Below, in pieces: positions 17,798 through 26,686 of a stretch of 64,000 nucleotides of DNA. The translations under genes and the position numbers were made by a program. The stretch covers positions 1-64,000 of the forward strand of contig NZ_JADQDN010000010.1 of the NCBI RefSeq assembly GCF_015694425.1, read 5' to 3'. The DNA is from Microvirga terrestris. Its GTDB lineage: Bacteria > Pseudomonadota > Alphaproteobacteria > Rhizobiales > Beijerinckiaceae. The notes beneath the pieces were generated by a model. That model was given only the letters and a program-made list of their open reading frames with translations. It was not told the origin of the DNA and did no database searches. The first letter of the stretch is position 1; each line of letters opens with the position of its first letter.

Positions 17798-17870
17798 TTT
17801 AGCCCCCCTGCGATCTGGTCAACGGCTTGAGATCAAGCTCTTGTCTCGTGTCAGTGGAAACCCCCGCTGC

Positions 17871-18164
17871 TCAGTAGAAGACGAGCGCCAGGAGGAGAAG
17901 AACGCCGACGGCGGCTGGTGCCCGCACCCCGACAGATGGGGCCATGGCCCCGAGCCCGCCGGCGGCCAGGGAGAGGACGACGCCGAAGATGGCCGTCAGC
18001 CAGGCGTGCTTGATGCCGCCGACGGCCAGCGCCAGCACGAAGCAGATCACGACGGCGGTGCTGATTTCAGCGAACTGGATGAACCCGTTGTAGGTCGCCT
18101 CATGAGCGCGGGCGTCCATATCCGGACTGTAGCCCCCATGCGGCGCATGTTTTGTATCGGCCAT
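17871..18164 (-). CDS. aa3-type cytochrome c oxidase subunit IV family protein
   Basis: A 97-residue protein. The soluble N-terminus contains ARAHEATYNGFIQFAEIS, the signature of the bacterial aa3 oxidase subunit IV family. At least two hydrophobic helices follow (about 34-52 and 57-75), with a third hydrophobic end at 80-97, longer than the usual single-helix subunit. It opens the pnt operon, a linkage I recall from other Hyphomicrobiales; no oxidase core genes are in the window. A role in the transhydrogenase or oxidase complex is inference. Confidence 0.75.
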   Translation of the reverse strand: MADTKHAPHGGYSPDMDARAHEATYNGFIQFAEISTAVVICFVLALAVGGIKHAWLTAIFGVVLSLAAGGLGAMAPSVGVRAPAAVGVLLLLALVFY

Positions 18165-18278
18165 GATTCAAAGCCCTGTTTGAGCGTCACGTGTTAATTG
18201 CTGCGTTTAACGCATGCGGTGAGGAGCCGCAATCTTTCGAATGGCTCCCGACGAGAACTTTCTCAATGTTTCGTGGAA

Positions 18279-19496
18279 TTATTGGATCCCCAGGAAGTCG
18301 CGCCATTGGGGCAGGCACACCTTTTCGTAATCGTATTTCGCAATGGCGATTCGGCGGGCCTCTGTGGCCATCGCGGCTGATTTCTCCTTCTCGGCCAAGG
18401 TCTCGCGCACCCGTTCGGCCAGGGCCTTTTCGTCGAAGAAGGGGAAGAGACGGCCGTTGACTCCGTCCTGAATGATCTCGCGCACCGGTTCCGTGTCGGA
18501 CGCCACGATCCGGCATTCGAGCGCCATGGACTCGATGGACGACCAGGACAGCACGAAGGGATAGGTCATGTAGACATGGGCCGAGGAGACCTGAAGCACC
18601 TTCACGAACTGGTCGTAGGGCAGGTTTCCAACGAAATGAACCCGGGACCAGTCCACCGGACGCTCGATTTTGGCCTTGAACACGTCGAACCAGGACTGCC
18701 CGCCCGGGGCCGAGCCGGAATAGCTGGTGCCCTTGCCGCCGATGATCACCACCCGGAGTTCGGGGTCGATATCGAGCAGGTAGGGCAGGCTCTTGAAGAC
18801 GATGTGGGCGCCCCGCATCGGCTCGATGTTGCGGGTCACATAGGTAACCACGGGTGTGTTGCGGGTGAGCGGGGGCCCGTCCTGTCCGAGCCTGATACGG
18901 ACATTGCGGTCGGGGATGAGTCGCTTGGTGTCGATGCCGTCATGGATGATGGCGAGCCGGTCGCGCAAGTAGGCCGGGAAGGTGTCGCGCTGGTAGCGGG
19001 TGGGCGCCACTGCCAGATCGGCCGCATCCAGGGCGCCGAGCTGCATGGAGTTCTTGAGGCGCAGGCGCCAGATCACCTCCTCGTTGGTGACCGGAAACTC
19101 GGGATCGAAGTCGAGATCCTGCCCCTTGGCATGGTAGTAATATTCGAAATAGGCAACATGCTTGGCCTTCGGCCAGATGTCCTTCAGGAACAGGTTTTCG
19201 CCCCAGCCCGTGTTGACCACGACCACGTCCGGCTCGAAGCCTTGGCTAGCGAGCGCCTTGGCCCGGTGAGCGACGCCGTAGGCCCGGCGCAGGCGCGGAA
19301 TGACGGGAGAATAGCGGTTCTGGAAGGGCGCATCCTCCGGCCCCGGCACGGCATCGTAGGAGAAGTATTTCACGCCCGGAATGGAGCATTGCTTGACCAT
19401 TCCCAAACCCACGACCTCATGCCCCTCAGCGGCGAAGGACCCGGCCAGGCGCAGGAACTGCCCCGGAAAGTTCTGGTGAACGAAAGCGATCTTCAT
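18279..19496 (-). CDS. Glycosyltransferase family 4 protein
   Basis: A 405-residue GT-B fold glycosyltransferase. The N-terminus KIAFVHQNFPGQFLRLA is the nucleotide-sugar glycosyltransferase start seen in polysaccharide loci; TRNIEPMRGAHIVFKSLPYL and the C-terminal ECRIVASDTEPVREIIQDG with FPFFDEKALAERV are the donor-binding half. No signal peptide is present, so it acts at the cytoplasmic membrane face. The acceptor is unknown and no polysaccharide genes are adjacent. Confidence 0.87.
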   Translation of the reverse strand: MKIAFVHQNFPGQFLRLAGSFAAEGHEVVGLGMVKQCSIPGVKYFSYDAVPGPEDAPFQNRYSPVIPRLRRAYGVAHRAKALASQGFEPDVVVVNTGWGENLFLKDIWPKAKHVAYFEYYYHAKGQDLDFDPEFPVTNEEVIWRLRLKNSMQLGALDAADLAVAPTRYQRDTFPAYLRDRLAIIHDGIDTKRLIPDRNVRIRLGQDGPPLTRNTPVVTYVTRNIEPMRGAHIVFKSLPYLLDIDPELRVVIIGGKGTSYSGSAPGGQSWFDVFKAKIERPVDWSRVHFVGNLPYDQFVKVLQVSSAHVYMTYPFVLSWSSIESMALECRIVASDTEPVREIIQDGVNGRLFPFFDEKALAERVRETLAEKEKSAAMATEARRIAIAKYDYEKVCLPQWRDFLGIQ

Positions 19497-19554
19497 CGGC
19501 TGCCCCTAACGTATCGTTAGCCTCTAGGGCTAGATCACGAAAGATGCAACCTCA

Positions 19555-20922
19555 TTACATGGGTTTTGGTAAACTGGAAGCCGCCAGGACCTCCCCTTGC
19601 CTCCGCTCAAGGTTTTCCAAGGAAAACCGCGCGATCTCGTTCTCGAACAAGTGGTGGTAGTTCAACTCGGCCTTCAGGTGCAGGAAGACGGCGCCCAGGC
19701 CCACCGCAGCCCGGTCCATGAAGACGAACTCGCGCGGCACCGTGACCGGCCCCTTCTCCTTCAGAGCCTTGTGCACCTCGAAGGCCTGCCGACGGCCGTA
19801 TTCCCCCGGCTTGACCCCATCGGCTACGGTGCGGACCCGGTCGTCGAGGAGCGGGGCATAGATGAACCGGGCCCAGATATTGAGAATGTCGATCAGCTCG
19901 TTCGACAGGCTTTTGAAGCCCCAAGTCTCATAGGCATGGACGATGCGGGCACGGTCATCGGTCTGCAGGCCCCGGTAGAGATCAACCACACCGCCGACGA
20001 AGCGCGGGTGGAAGATTCGGACACAGCCGTAATCGAGGAGGTTGATGCCCCTCGCCTCTCCTGCCTCGGAGAAGACCGTGTAATTGCCGAGATGCGGATC
20101 GCCGTGGATCACGGCCGCATGGCTGAAGGGATGCCACCAGGCCTTGAACATGGCTACCGCCAGCCGGTTGCGGATCTCGACCGGTGCCTCGGTGAAGCTC
20201 AAGATCTTCTCACCCTCGAGCCACTGGAGCGACAGGAGCCGTTTGGTGGACAGCTCTGGGTGAACCCGCGGCACCCGAACCTCCTCTACATCGGAGAGCG
20301 TCTGGGCATAGAGCGCCGCGTGCTTGGCCTCGCGCTCGTAATCGAGCTCTTCGCGCACCCGCTCGCCGATCTCCTTGGCGATCTCCCGCGTGTCGATGGC
20401 CGGATCCATGCGGCGATGGACGGCAAAGACCCATTCGAGCTGACTCAGATCCGCCTCCACGGCCGATTGCATGTCCGGGTACTGGAGCTTGCAGGCGAGC
20501 GCCTCGCCGTCCTTCGTGGTCGCCCGGTGCACCTGGCCGAGGGAGGCAGCGGCCGAAGGGCTAAGCTCGAACGAGCCGAACCGGCTCTGCCATTGCGCGC
20601 CCAGCTCCGCCTGCATACGGCGTTTGACGAAGGCCGCCCCCATGGGCGGCGCCTCGCTCTGGAGCTTCTGCAGCTCTGCGGCGTATTCCGGCGGGATGAG
20701 GTCGGGGATCGTGGCGAGCAACTGCGCCACCTTCATGATCGGGCCTTTCAGGCCGCCAAGGGCCTGCGCCAGCACCGCCGCATTGGAGGCATCGCGATCA
20801 TCGCCCCCGAACAGGCGCGACCCTGCCATGCGGGCAGCGACCCCACCCATATTGGCACCGACCCTGGCATAACGGGCAGCGCGCGCGGAAAAGCGGTTCG
20901 CTTCGCGGTCGGACTCAGCCAT
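19555..20922 (-). CDS. ABC1/ADCK (UbiB-like) atypical kinase family protein
   Basis: A 455-residue member of the ABC1 family of atypical kinases linked to ubiquinone metabolism. Family features are the signature GPIMKVAQLL, with KVAQ (64-67) in the place of the canonical KxGQ, the Ala-rich loop SAAASLGQVHRA (123-134), the ATP-contact lysine CKLQYP (K145) and HGDPHLGNY with LLDYGCVR for catalysis. No C-terminal membrane anchor is obvious. The family's substrate is debated; ATPase activity supporting lipid-embedded ubiquinone enzymes is the leading view. Confidence 0.87.
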   Translation of the reverse strand: MAESDREANRFSARAARYARVGANMGGVAARMAGSRLFGGDDRDASNAAVLAQALGGLKGPIMKVAQLLATIPDLIPPEYAAELQKLQSEAPPMGAAFVKRRMQAELGAQWQSRFGSFELSPSAAASLGQVHRATTKDGEALACKLQYPDMQSAVEADLSQLEWVFAVHRRMDPAIDTREIAKEIGERVREELDYEREAKHAALYAQTLSDVEEVRVPRVHPELSTKRLLSLQWLEGEKILSFTEAPVEIRNRLAVAMFKAWWHPFSHAAVIHGDPHLGNYTVFSEAGEARGINLLDYGCVRIFHPRFVGGVVDLYRGLQTDDRARIVHAYETWGFKSLSNELIDILNIWARFIYAPLLDDRVRTVADGVKPGEYGRRQAFEVHKALKEKGPVTVPREFVFMDRAAVGLGAVFLHLKAELNYHHLFENEIARFSLENLERRQGEVLAASSLPKPM

Positions 20923-20997
20923 ATCGTGAGATCTCTTGCTCTGAACTGGAGAACTTTAGATATGTCGCGCGGCGCTGAACGCTAGACTGCTGCGGCT

Positions 20998-22320
20998 TCA
21001 AGCCCTCTGGCTGCCGGCAGCCGCGAACAGCGGCATGGGTTCGCTCATTCCCCTGAGGGTAAAGGCGCCCCGATCCTCAAGGTGCAGGTTGGAGCCGGCA
21101 ACGAGATCGCGCACTGTACGCGACACCAGGACTTCGCGGCCATCGGCCAGCGCGGCGATGCGGGACGCGATATGGACCGCAATACCGCCGATATCACCGT
21201 CTTTCATCTCGATTTCGCCCGTATGAACTCCGCAGCGGACCTGCAGCCCCAGCGCACACAGGGCTTCGATGATGGCGCTTGCACATCGCACGGCCCGCGC
21301 GGGACCATCGAAGGTTGCCAGGAACCCGTCGCCAAGGGTCTTGATCTCCTGCCCTTTGAAGTGGCCGATTTGGTCGCGCACGATCCGGTCATGCTGATCG
21401 AGGAGCGTACGCCAAGCGCGATCGCCCATCTTCTCGGCCTTGCCGGTCGAGTCGACGATATCGGTGAACAGCACCGTGGCCAGCACCCGGTCGGGTTCGC
21501 TCTCTGCGTGGGTACCGGTGAGGAATTCCTCGATCTCATCGGCCACCGGGTTCACATCCCCAGCCCACAGGACATGATCGATCCCTGGGAACTCGACATA
21601 CTTGGCACCGGGAATGTTGGCCGCGAGATAACGGCCTCCCTCGACATTGACCCGCGTATCGCCGGCTCGATGCAGGACGAGGGTCGGAACGCGGATCGTC
21701 GGGAGGATATGGCGCACGTCGATCCGGCTGTTCATGCGCATGAGCGTGATGACGGAGGATGGGCTGGCGCTCAGCCGTTCGAAGCGGGCCCACCATTGCC
21801 GGAAGCGCTCGTCCGCAACCTTCGTCGGCGCGAAGGCGGCCAGGCTCTCGCCCTGACCCCAGGATCGGTCGATCTTCTCCAGAAACGTCTCGAAACGGTC
21901 ACGCGGCAGGACCCAGGTGTGAAAATCGGCATAGGTGCCATAGAGGATCAGCGCCTGGGTGCGCTCCGGATAGGTGGCGGCGAAGAGCATGCTCATGGCG
22001 CCACCTTCGGAAATGCCGAAGAGCGCCGCCTTCCTGCTGCCTACCGCATCCATGACCGCGCGCACGTCATCCATGCGCTCTTCCAGGGTAGGCATGTTTC
22101 CGAGACGGTCCGAGAGGCCGGTTCCACGCTTGTCGAACAGGATCAGGCGGCTGAATGCACCCAGCCGTGATAGGAAGCGCGCCATGTTGGGCTCGTCCCA
22201 GTAGAGATCCAGGTTCGAGATGAAGCCCGGCACGAAGACCAGATCGAGCGGCCCCTGGCCGATGATCTGATAGGCAATCCGAAGATCGCCGCTCCTGGCA
22301 TAATGCGTGTCGACCGGCAT
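20998..22320 (-). CDS. Alpha/beta-hydrolase fused to a class III adenylate/guanylate cyclase
   Basis: A 440-residue two-domain protein. Residues 1-270 are an alpha/beta-hydrolase with nucleophile elbow GISEGG (Ser104), acid HRAGD (Asp221) and His249 (GIDH). Residues 276-435 are a class III cyclase with metal aspartates Asp287 (LFTDIVDST) and Asp331 (LGDG), substrate lysine Lys327 (EIKTLGDG) and Arg387; His383 stands where Asn is usual (AVHIASR). All residues needed for both activities seem present, so a hydrolase that senses a small ester or signal and controls cyclic nucleotide output is plausible but inferred. No membrane segment is seen. GGGAG seven bases before the ATG is the ribosome site and is involved in alternative stems. 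Confidence 0.9.
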   Translation of the reverse strand: MPVDTHYARSGDLRIAYQIIGQGPLDLVFVPGFISNLDLYWDEPNMARFLSRLGAFSRLILFDKRGTGLSDRLGNMPTLEERMDDVRAVMDAVGSRKAALFGISEGGAMSMLFAATYPERTQALILYGTYADFHTWVLPRDRFETFLEKIDRSWGQGESLAAFAPTKVADERFRQWWARFERLSASPSSVITLMRMNSRIDVRHILPTIRVPTLVLHRAGDTRVNVEGGRYLAANIPGAKYVEFPGIDHVLWAGDVNPVADEIEEFLTGTHAESEPDRVLATVLFTDIVDSTGKAEKMGDRAWRTLLDQHDRIVRDQIGHFKGQEIKTLGDGFLATFDGPARAVRCASAIIEALCALGLQVRCGVHTGEIEMKDGDIGGIAVHIASRIAALADGREVLVSRTVRDLVAGSNLHLEDRGAFTLRGMSEPMPLFAAAGSQRA

Positions 22321-22326
22321 GGCCCG

Positions 22327-22369
22327 GCTCCCGAACAGGCTCCCGGTGAAAGGACCGGGAGCCGGTGGC
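22327..22369 (-). promoter_or_regulatory. Competing stem-loops upstream of the hydrolase-cyclase start
   Basis: On the minus strand a 5' arm CCGGCTCCCGGT can pair as GGCTCCCGGT with ACCGGGAGCC (22338-22363, loop of six) or as CCGGCTCCCG with CGGGAGCCGG. The latter contains the ribosome site GGGAG of the cyclase gene. Both stems are ten perfect base pairs and exclude each other. The first may alternatively be a U-less terminator for the upstream oligoendopeptidase gene. Confidence 0.5.
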
Positions 22370-22433
22370 GTTCAGGCTTAGAACTCCAACCTCATAGTGC
22401 CAGCACTATGGCGCTCGGCCAAGCAGAACGGGC

Positions 22434-24284
22434 CTAAGCGGCGGTCTCCTCCATCGCCTCAAGCTCGCCGATCAGCCGCTCGATCATCGACAGGCCGATC
22501 TGCCAGAACGAAGGATCGCTCGCATCGAGGCCGAAGGGCGCGAGAAGCTCGGAATAATGCTTGGTGCCGCCGGCCGCGAGCAGCGCGAAGTACCGGTCCA
22601 CGAAGCCCTCGTTGGAGCGCTCGTAGACGCCGTAGAGCGAGTTCACCAGGCAGTCACCGAAGGCATAGGCATAGACATAGAACGGCGAGTGGATGAAGTG
22701 CGGGATGTAGGTCCAGTAGCTCTCGTAGCCCGTGCCGAGGCGGATCGCCGGGCCCAAGGACTCGTCCTGCACCGACATCCAGAGCTCGCAGAGCTTATCC
22801 GCCGTCAGCTCGCCGTTGCGGCGCTCCAGATGGACCTTGCGCTCGAAGGAGTAGAACGCGATCTGGCGCACCACCGTGTTGATCATGTCCTCGACCTTGG
22901 CCGCCAGCATCGCCTTGCGCTGTACCGGATCGGTGGTCTGGTCGAGGAGCCGGCGGAAGGTGAGCATCTCGCCGAAGACGGAGGCCGTCTCGGCCAGCGT
23001 CAGAGGCGTGGGCGCCATCAATGCGCCATTGGGCCCGGCCATGACCTGATGCACGCCGTGTCCCAGCTCGTGGGCGAGGGTCATCACGTCCCGCGGCTTG
23101 CCCTGGTAGTTCAGGAGCACATAGGGGTGAGCCGAGGGCACCGTCGGATGAGCGAAGGCACCGGGCGCCTTGCCGGGGCGGGTCGGCGCGTCGATCCAGC
23201 CCTCGTCGAAGAAGCGGCGGGCGATGTCGGCCATACGGGGCGAGAAGGCCGTGTAGGCGGAGAGCACCGTGTCCCTTGCCTCGTTCCAGGAAATCGTGCG
23301 TTGCTCGACCTTCGGCAGGGGCGCGTTGCGGTCCCAATGGTCGAGCTTGTCCTTGCCGAACCATTTGGCCTTCAAGGCATAGTAGCGGTGCGACAGGCGC
23401 GGATAGGCCTCATGCACGGCCGAGACCATGGCCTCCACCACCTCACGCTCGACCCGGTTCGCCAGATGGCGGGAATCGGCCACGTCCTCGAAGCCGCGCC
23501 AGCGGTCCGAGATCTCCTTGTCCTTGGCGAGCGTGTTGGTGATGAGCGTGAAGGTGCGCAGGTTCGCCTTGAAGGTCTTGGCCAGGGCGTCCGAGGCGTC
23601 CTTGCGCACGCTTTCGTCCGGATCCTGGAGCTTGTTGAGCGTCGGCTCGATGGGCAGTTCCTCGCCGCGCACGGTGAAGCGCAGGGAAGCGATGGTCTCG
23701 TCGAACAGGCGGTTCCAGGCGGAACGACCGGTGACGGACTTCTCGTGGAAAAGCTGCTCGATCCGGTCGTCGAGCTGGAAGGGTTTGTCCTTGCGCAGGT
23801 CCTCGATCCAGGGCCGGTAATGCTTCAGCGGCTCTTCGCCCATAACCTTATCAAGGACCGCATCCTCGATACGGTTAAGCTCGAGCGCGAAGAAGAGCAG
23901 CTCGGTCGAGGCGGCGGTGAGGCGCTCCTGTGTGTCGCCGTAGAACTTGGCCCGCACCGGATCGGTGGTGTCGCCGGAATAGACGAGACCCGCATAGGAC
24001 ATGAGGCGGCCGAGGAGATCCTCCAGCGCCTCGTAACGCTTAACGACGTCGGTCAACGCCTCGGAAGCGCGCTCGCCCCGCGCCATGGCATCGAGCTTGC
24101 CGCGATGAGCGGCGGCGAAGGATTTGCACTCGGCTTCGGCTTCGGCCAGGTCGCGCTTGAACTCCTCGCTGTCCATGCCGGGATAAAGATGGGACAGGTT
24201 CCATTCGGGCAGGGCCCCAAGTTCGGTCTGCGCCGCACCGGAGGACAAGGGGATATGAAAGGAGTGTGGTGTCTGAGAGGTCAC
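22434..24284 (-). CDS. pepF: Oligoendopeptidase F (M3 family)
   Basis: A cytoplasmic zinc endopeptidase of about 616 residues that cuts short peptides. The metal site LAHELGHGVHQV (HExxH) is clear, followed by the downstream glutamate helix TASVFGEMLTF. LPEWNLSHLYPG near the N-terminus is the usual beginning of the PepF fold. The start is taken at GTG 24284 (reads MTSQTPHSFH); a GTG at 24329 would add 15 residues and neither has a strong ribosome site. It precedes the hydrolase-cyclase gene by 113 bases on the same strand. Confidence 0.9.
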   Translation of the reverse strand: MTSQTPHSFHIPLSSGAAQTELGALPEWNLSHLYPGMDSEEFKRDLAEAEAECKSFAAAHRGKLDAMARGERASEALTDVVKRYEALEDLLGRLMSYAGLVYSGDTTDPVRAKFYGDTQERLTAASTELLFFALELNRIEDAVLDKVMGEEPLKHYRPWIEDLRKDKPFQLDDRIEQLFHEKSVTGRSAWNRLFDETIASLRFTVRGEELPIEPTLNKLQDPDESVRKDASDALAKTFKANLRTFTLITNTLAKDKEISDRWRGFEDVADSRHLANRVEREVVEAMVSAVHEAYPRLSHRYYALKAKWFGKDKLDHWDRNAPLPKVEQRTISWNEARDTVLSAYTAFSPRMADIARRFFDEGWIDAPTRPGKAPGAFAHPTVPSAHPYVLLNYQGKPRDVMTLAHELGHGVHQVMAGPNGALMAPTPLTLAETASVFGEMLTFRRLLDQTTDPVQRKAMLAAKVEDMINTVVRQIAFYSFERKVHLERRNGELTADKLCELWMSVQDESLGPAIRLGTGYESYWTYIPHFIHSPFYVYAYAFGDCLVNSLYGVYERSNEGFVDRYFALLAAGGTKHYSELLAPFGLDASDPSFWQIGLSMIERLIGELEAMEETAA

Positions 24285-24730
24285 GGGCAAAGGCCTGTCC
24301 GGGGATCGAGGGTCGGAGGTACTGCACACATATTGGCCGCCGGCCCACAGGGATCAACCCATGCCGGGCCGTCATGGGAGATCGCATGTCATTGTCAGCA
24401 ATGACGCATTGCCATCCTGCCGGCTCGCAGATTTGCAAATGCCGAAGACGAGAGCAGCGTAAGACCCGACACGTACGCTTTACCGCTGATTAACCCTGTC
24501 TGGGAAATGTGGATGCCAGCCGCTCCAGACGCGCAGGCGATTGGCTCCGCGCTCCTTTACTATCAAGGACATAAGCCAGCCGATGCCGAGGCCGTGCGGG
24601 ATCGGCCGACGTGCTCTTTACAGAAAATTGAAAGAACTTGGCCTAGACGGTGAAGCCGCAGAGCGTTTTGCGCGTTAAGCGTAACAGACGTGTGCCCGCA
24701 CACGGACGAATTTCATTCGATGGAGGATTG
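24285..24730. other. Divergent promoter region, no gene seen
   Basis: This 446-base gap separates the divergently read oligoendopeptidase and L,D-transpeptidase genes. It holds a hairpin GTCATTG TCAG CAATGAC (24388-24405) and a ten-base palindrome ATTTGCAAAT (24431-24440), about 100-160 bases upstream of the peptidase start. The frame of the downstream gene remains open back to 24650, but codon use and the ribosome site favour 24731 as the start. I see no RNA gene. Confidence 0.4.
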
Positions 24731-26551
24731 ATGAAGTCCTCCACCTTCATTGCGACGAGGAGCATGGTCATGCGTGGATTGCGCAAGACAGCCGTTTGGC
24801 TCGGTCTGATCGGATCGGTTTCCCTCCTGCCTCTCGTCGCTTCGGCGGACGATGTCGCCATCAGTCCACAGGCTGATCGGCTGGAACCCGTCGCTCTTGA
24901 AAGCCCCGCGCAGCCATCCTTCCACGATGTAGCGATGAAGGATGCGCCAACATCGAAGGATGTCGCTTCGCAGGCCATTCCGCTTGCCGAACCGGCACCC
25001 GTGTCGATCGAAGCCGCGGACCTGAAGCCTGCTCCCGCCATCGAGCTTCCCCTGCCCGATGCGGCGCCCGTCACAGCCCTCATGCAGGCTGATATCGGCC
25101 GTATGGCCGTGGAAGGCCTGTTCGCCGACGATGCGGCCATGCGCGAGTTGCGCGTGAGCGCCAAGGATCGCGACGTCCTGGCCGCCTATTACGCACAGTC
25201 CGAGCGTCCGCTGGTCTGGTCGCAGGATGGAGCCTGGACACCGGCGGCTCAGGCCGCCATGGAACGCCTGAAGGCCGCAGACGAGGACGGGCTCGACCCT
25301 GCCGACTACGTGCTCCGTGATGCGGGGCTGCGCAAGGATGCGCCGTTGGCGCAATGGGCTAGGGCCGATGTGAAGCTCTCCCTTTCCGTGATTCGCTATG
25401 CCCGCGATGCAAGAGGCGCCCGCATCGATTTTCCGCGCCTTTCGCCGCTCGTGACCCCGAAACTCGCCATGCCGGAGATCGGCGAGGTGCTGAGCAAGGT
25501 CGCTTCTGCGAAGAATGCCGGCGCGGCGCTGGCGGCCTACAACCCGCCGCATGCCGGTTACAAGGCCTTGAAGGAGCGGCTGGCGCAGCTACGGGACAAT
25601 CACCCCTCCCAGCCCAGCGTACGCCTCCCAAAGGGGCCGATCCTGCGTGTGGGCATGACGGATCCGCGTGTGCCCCTGATCCGCGCGCGCTTCAACCTTG
25701 CCAAGGGTTCTGACAACCAGACCGTCTATGACGAACGCGTCGCCTCTGCGGTGGCAGCCTTCCAGAAAGAAAAGGGCCTGCCGGATACGGGCGTGCTGAA
25801 CGCTCAGACGGTGGCGGCGCTTTCCGGCCCGTCCGTTGCGCAGCGCGAATCGGAGATCATCGCCAACATGGAGCGCTGGCGCTGGCTGCCGGCGGATCTG
25901 GGCGCTCGGCACATCACCGTGAACGTGCCGGAGTTCCGACTTCAGCTGGTCGAGGGCCGCAACGTGGTCCACCAGACCCGGGTCATCGTCGGCAAGGAGC
26001 AGTCGCAGACGCCGATCTTCTCCGAGAACATGAAGTATCTCGTGGTCAATCCGTCCTGGACGATCCCGCCTTCCATCATGAAGAAAGAGATCCTGCCGGC
26101 GCTGGCCAATGATCCTTATTATGCCGCGCGCAAAGGCTACAAGGTGATCCGCCGCGGCAATCAGATTTCGGTGCAGCAACCCCCGGGGGAGCGCAATGCG
26201 CTGGGCTTCGTGAAGTTCATGTTCCCCAACCAGCACGCGGTTTACCTGCACGACACGCCGAACCGCAATCTCTTCTCGGCGAGCAAGCGCGCCTTCAGCC
26301 ATGGCTGCGTGCGCGTCGACAAGCCCTTCGAGCTCGCCGAAGCGGTGATGGGCCGGGACGGCAAATGGACCGAGGAGAAACTGCGTGGGCTCATCGGCAA
26401 GGGCGAGCGCTATGTGAACCTCACGGATTCCCTGCCGGTACACCTGACCTACTTCACCCTCTCGGTTGACGAGAAGGGCGAGTTGAAGCGGTTCGAGGAT
26501 ATCTATGGCCTCGACCGCAAGGTTCGTGCTGCTCTGAACTTGTCCGAATAG
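24731..26551 (+). CDS. L,D-transpeptidase (YcbB-like) with peptidoglycan-binding domain
   Basis: A 606-residue exported enzyme that forms 3-3 cross-links in peptidoglycan or attaches proteins to it. An N-terminal signal peptide (RGLRKTAVWLGLIGSVSLLP, cut near LVASA) is followed by a Pro/Ala-rich linker. A helical scaffold comes next (about 150-310), then a peptidoglycan-binding repeat (DERVASAVAAFQKEKGLPDTG) and the YkuD catalytic domain with SHGCVRVD carrying the active cysteine. The ATG at 24731 has GGAGG four bases upstream. The scaffold plus YkuD layout matches YcbB/LdtD. The neighbour DUF882 gene also encodes a cell-wall protein. Confidence 0.88.
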   Translation: MKSSTFIATRSMVMRGLRKTAVWLGLIGSVSLLPLVASADDVAISPQADRLEPVALESPAQPSFHDVAMKDAPTSKDVASQAIPLAEPAPVSIEAADLKPAPAIELPLPDAAPVTALMQADIGRMAVEGLFADDAAMRELRVSAKDRDVLAAYYAQSERPLVWSQDGAWTPAAQAAMERLKAADEDGLDPADYVLRDAGLRKDAPLAQWARADVKLSLSVIRYARDARGARIDFPRLSPLVTPKLAMPEIGEVLSKVASAKNAGAALAAYNPPHAGYKALKERLAQLRDNHPSQPSVRLPKGPILRVGMTDPRVPLIRARFNLAKGSDNQTVYDERVASAVAAFQKEKGLPDTGVLNAQTVAALSGPSVAQRESEIIANMERWRWLPADLGARHITVNVPEFRLQLVEGRNVVHQTRVIVGKEQSQTPIFSENMKYLVVNPSWTIPPSIMKKEILPALANDPYYAARKGYKVIRRGNQISVQQPPGERNALGFVKFMFPNQHAVYLHDTPNRNLFSASKRAFSHGCVRVDKPFELAEAVMGRDGKWTEEKLRGLIGKGERYVNLTDSLPVHLTYFTLSVDEKGELKRFEDIYGLDRKVRAALNLSE

Positions 26552-26595
26552 CTCCGTCACCCTGGCAGCTTTTTCTGCCGCTTTCCCTCGCCCAC

Positions 26596-26640
26596 TTAAC
26601 GGGAACGTAACCGTCTTCGGCAAAGATCCCTTCACTATAA
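26596..26640 (+). promoter_or_regulatory. Putative promoter with CtrA-like box for the DUF882 gene
   Basis: TTAA-N7-GTAAC (26596-26611) differs at one base from the CtrA consensus TTAA-N7-TTAAC. It is followed by a CTATAA -10-like element at 26635-26640, about 47 bases before the start codon. This is a weak single-site match only. Confidence 0.3.
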
Positions 26641-26686
26641 GGATCGCTGCATCCACGGATGCCGCCCGGTAAAGACGAGTATCACA

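Noticed and set aside
18190..18215. TTAA pair that looks like a CtrA box upstream of the coxIV-like gene
   Set aside because: The spacing is nine bases rather than seven.
18187..18516. Possible small gene upstream of the glycosyltransferase end
   Set aside because: It lies mostly within the glycosyltransferase gene in another frame and shows no independent start signal.
22557..24404. A 615-residue plus-strand frame over pepF
   Set aside because: It is a shadow of the minus-strand peptidase, which carries the intact HExxH site.
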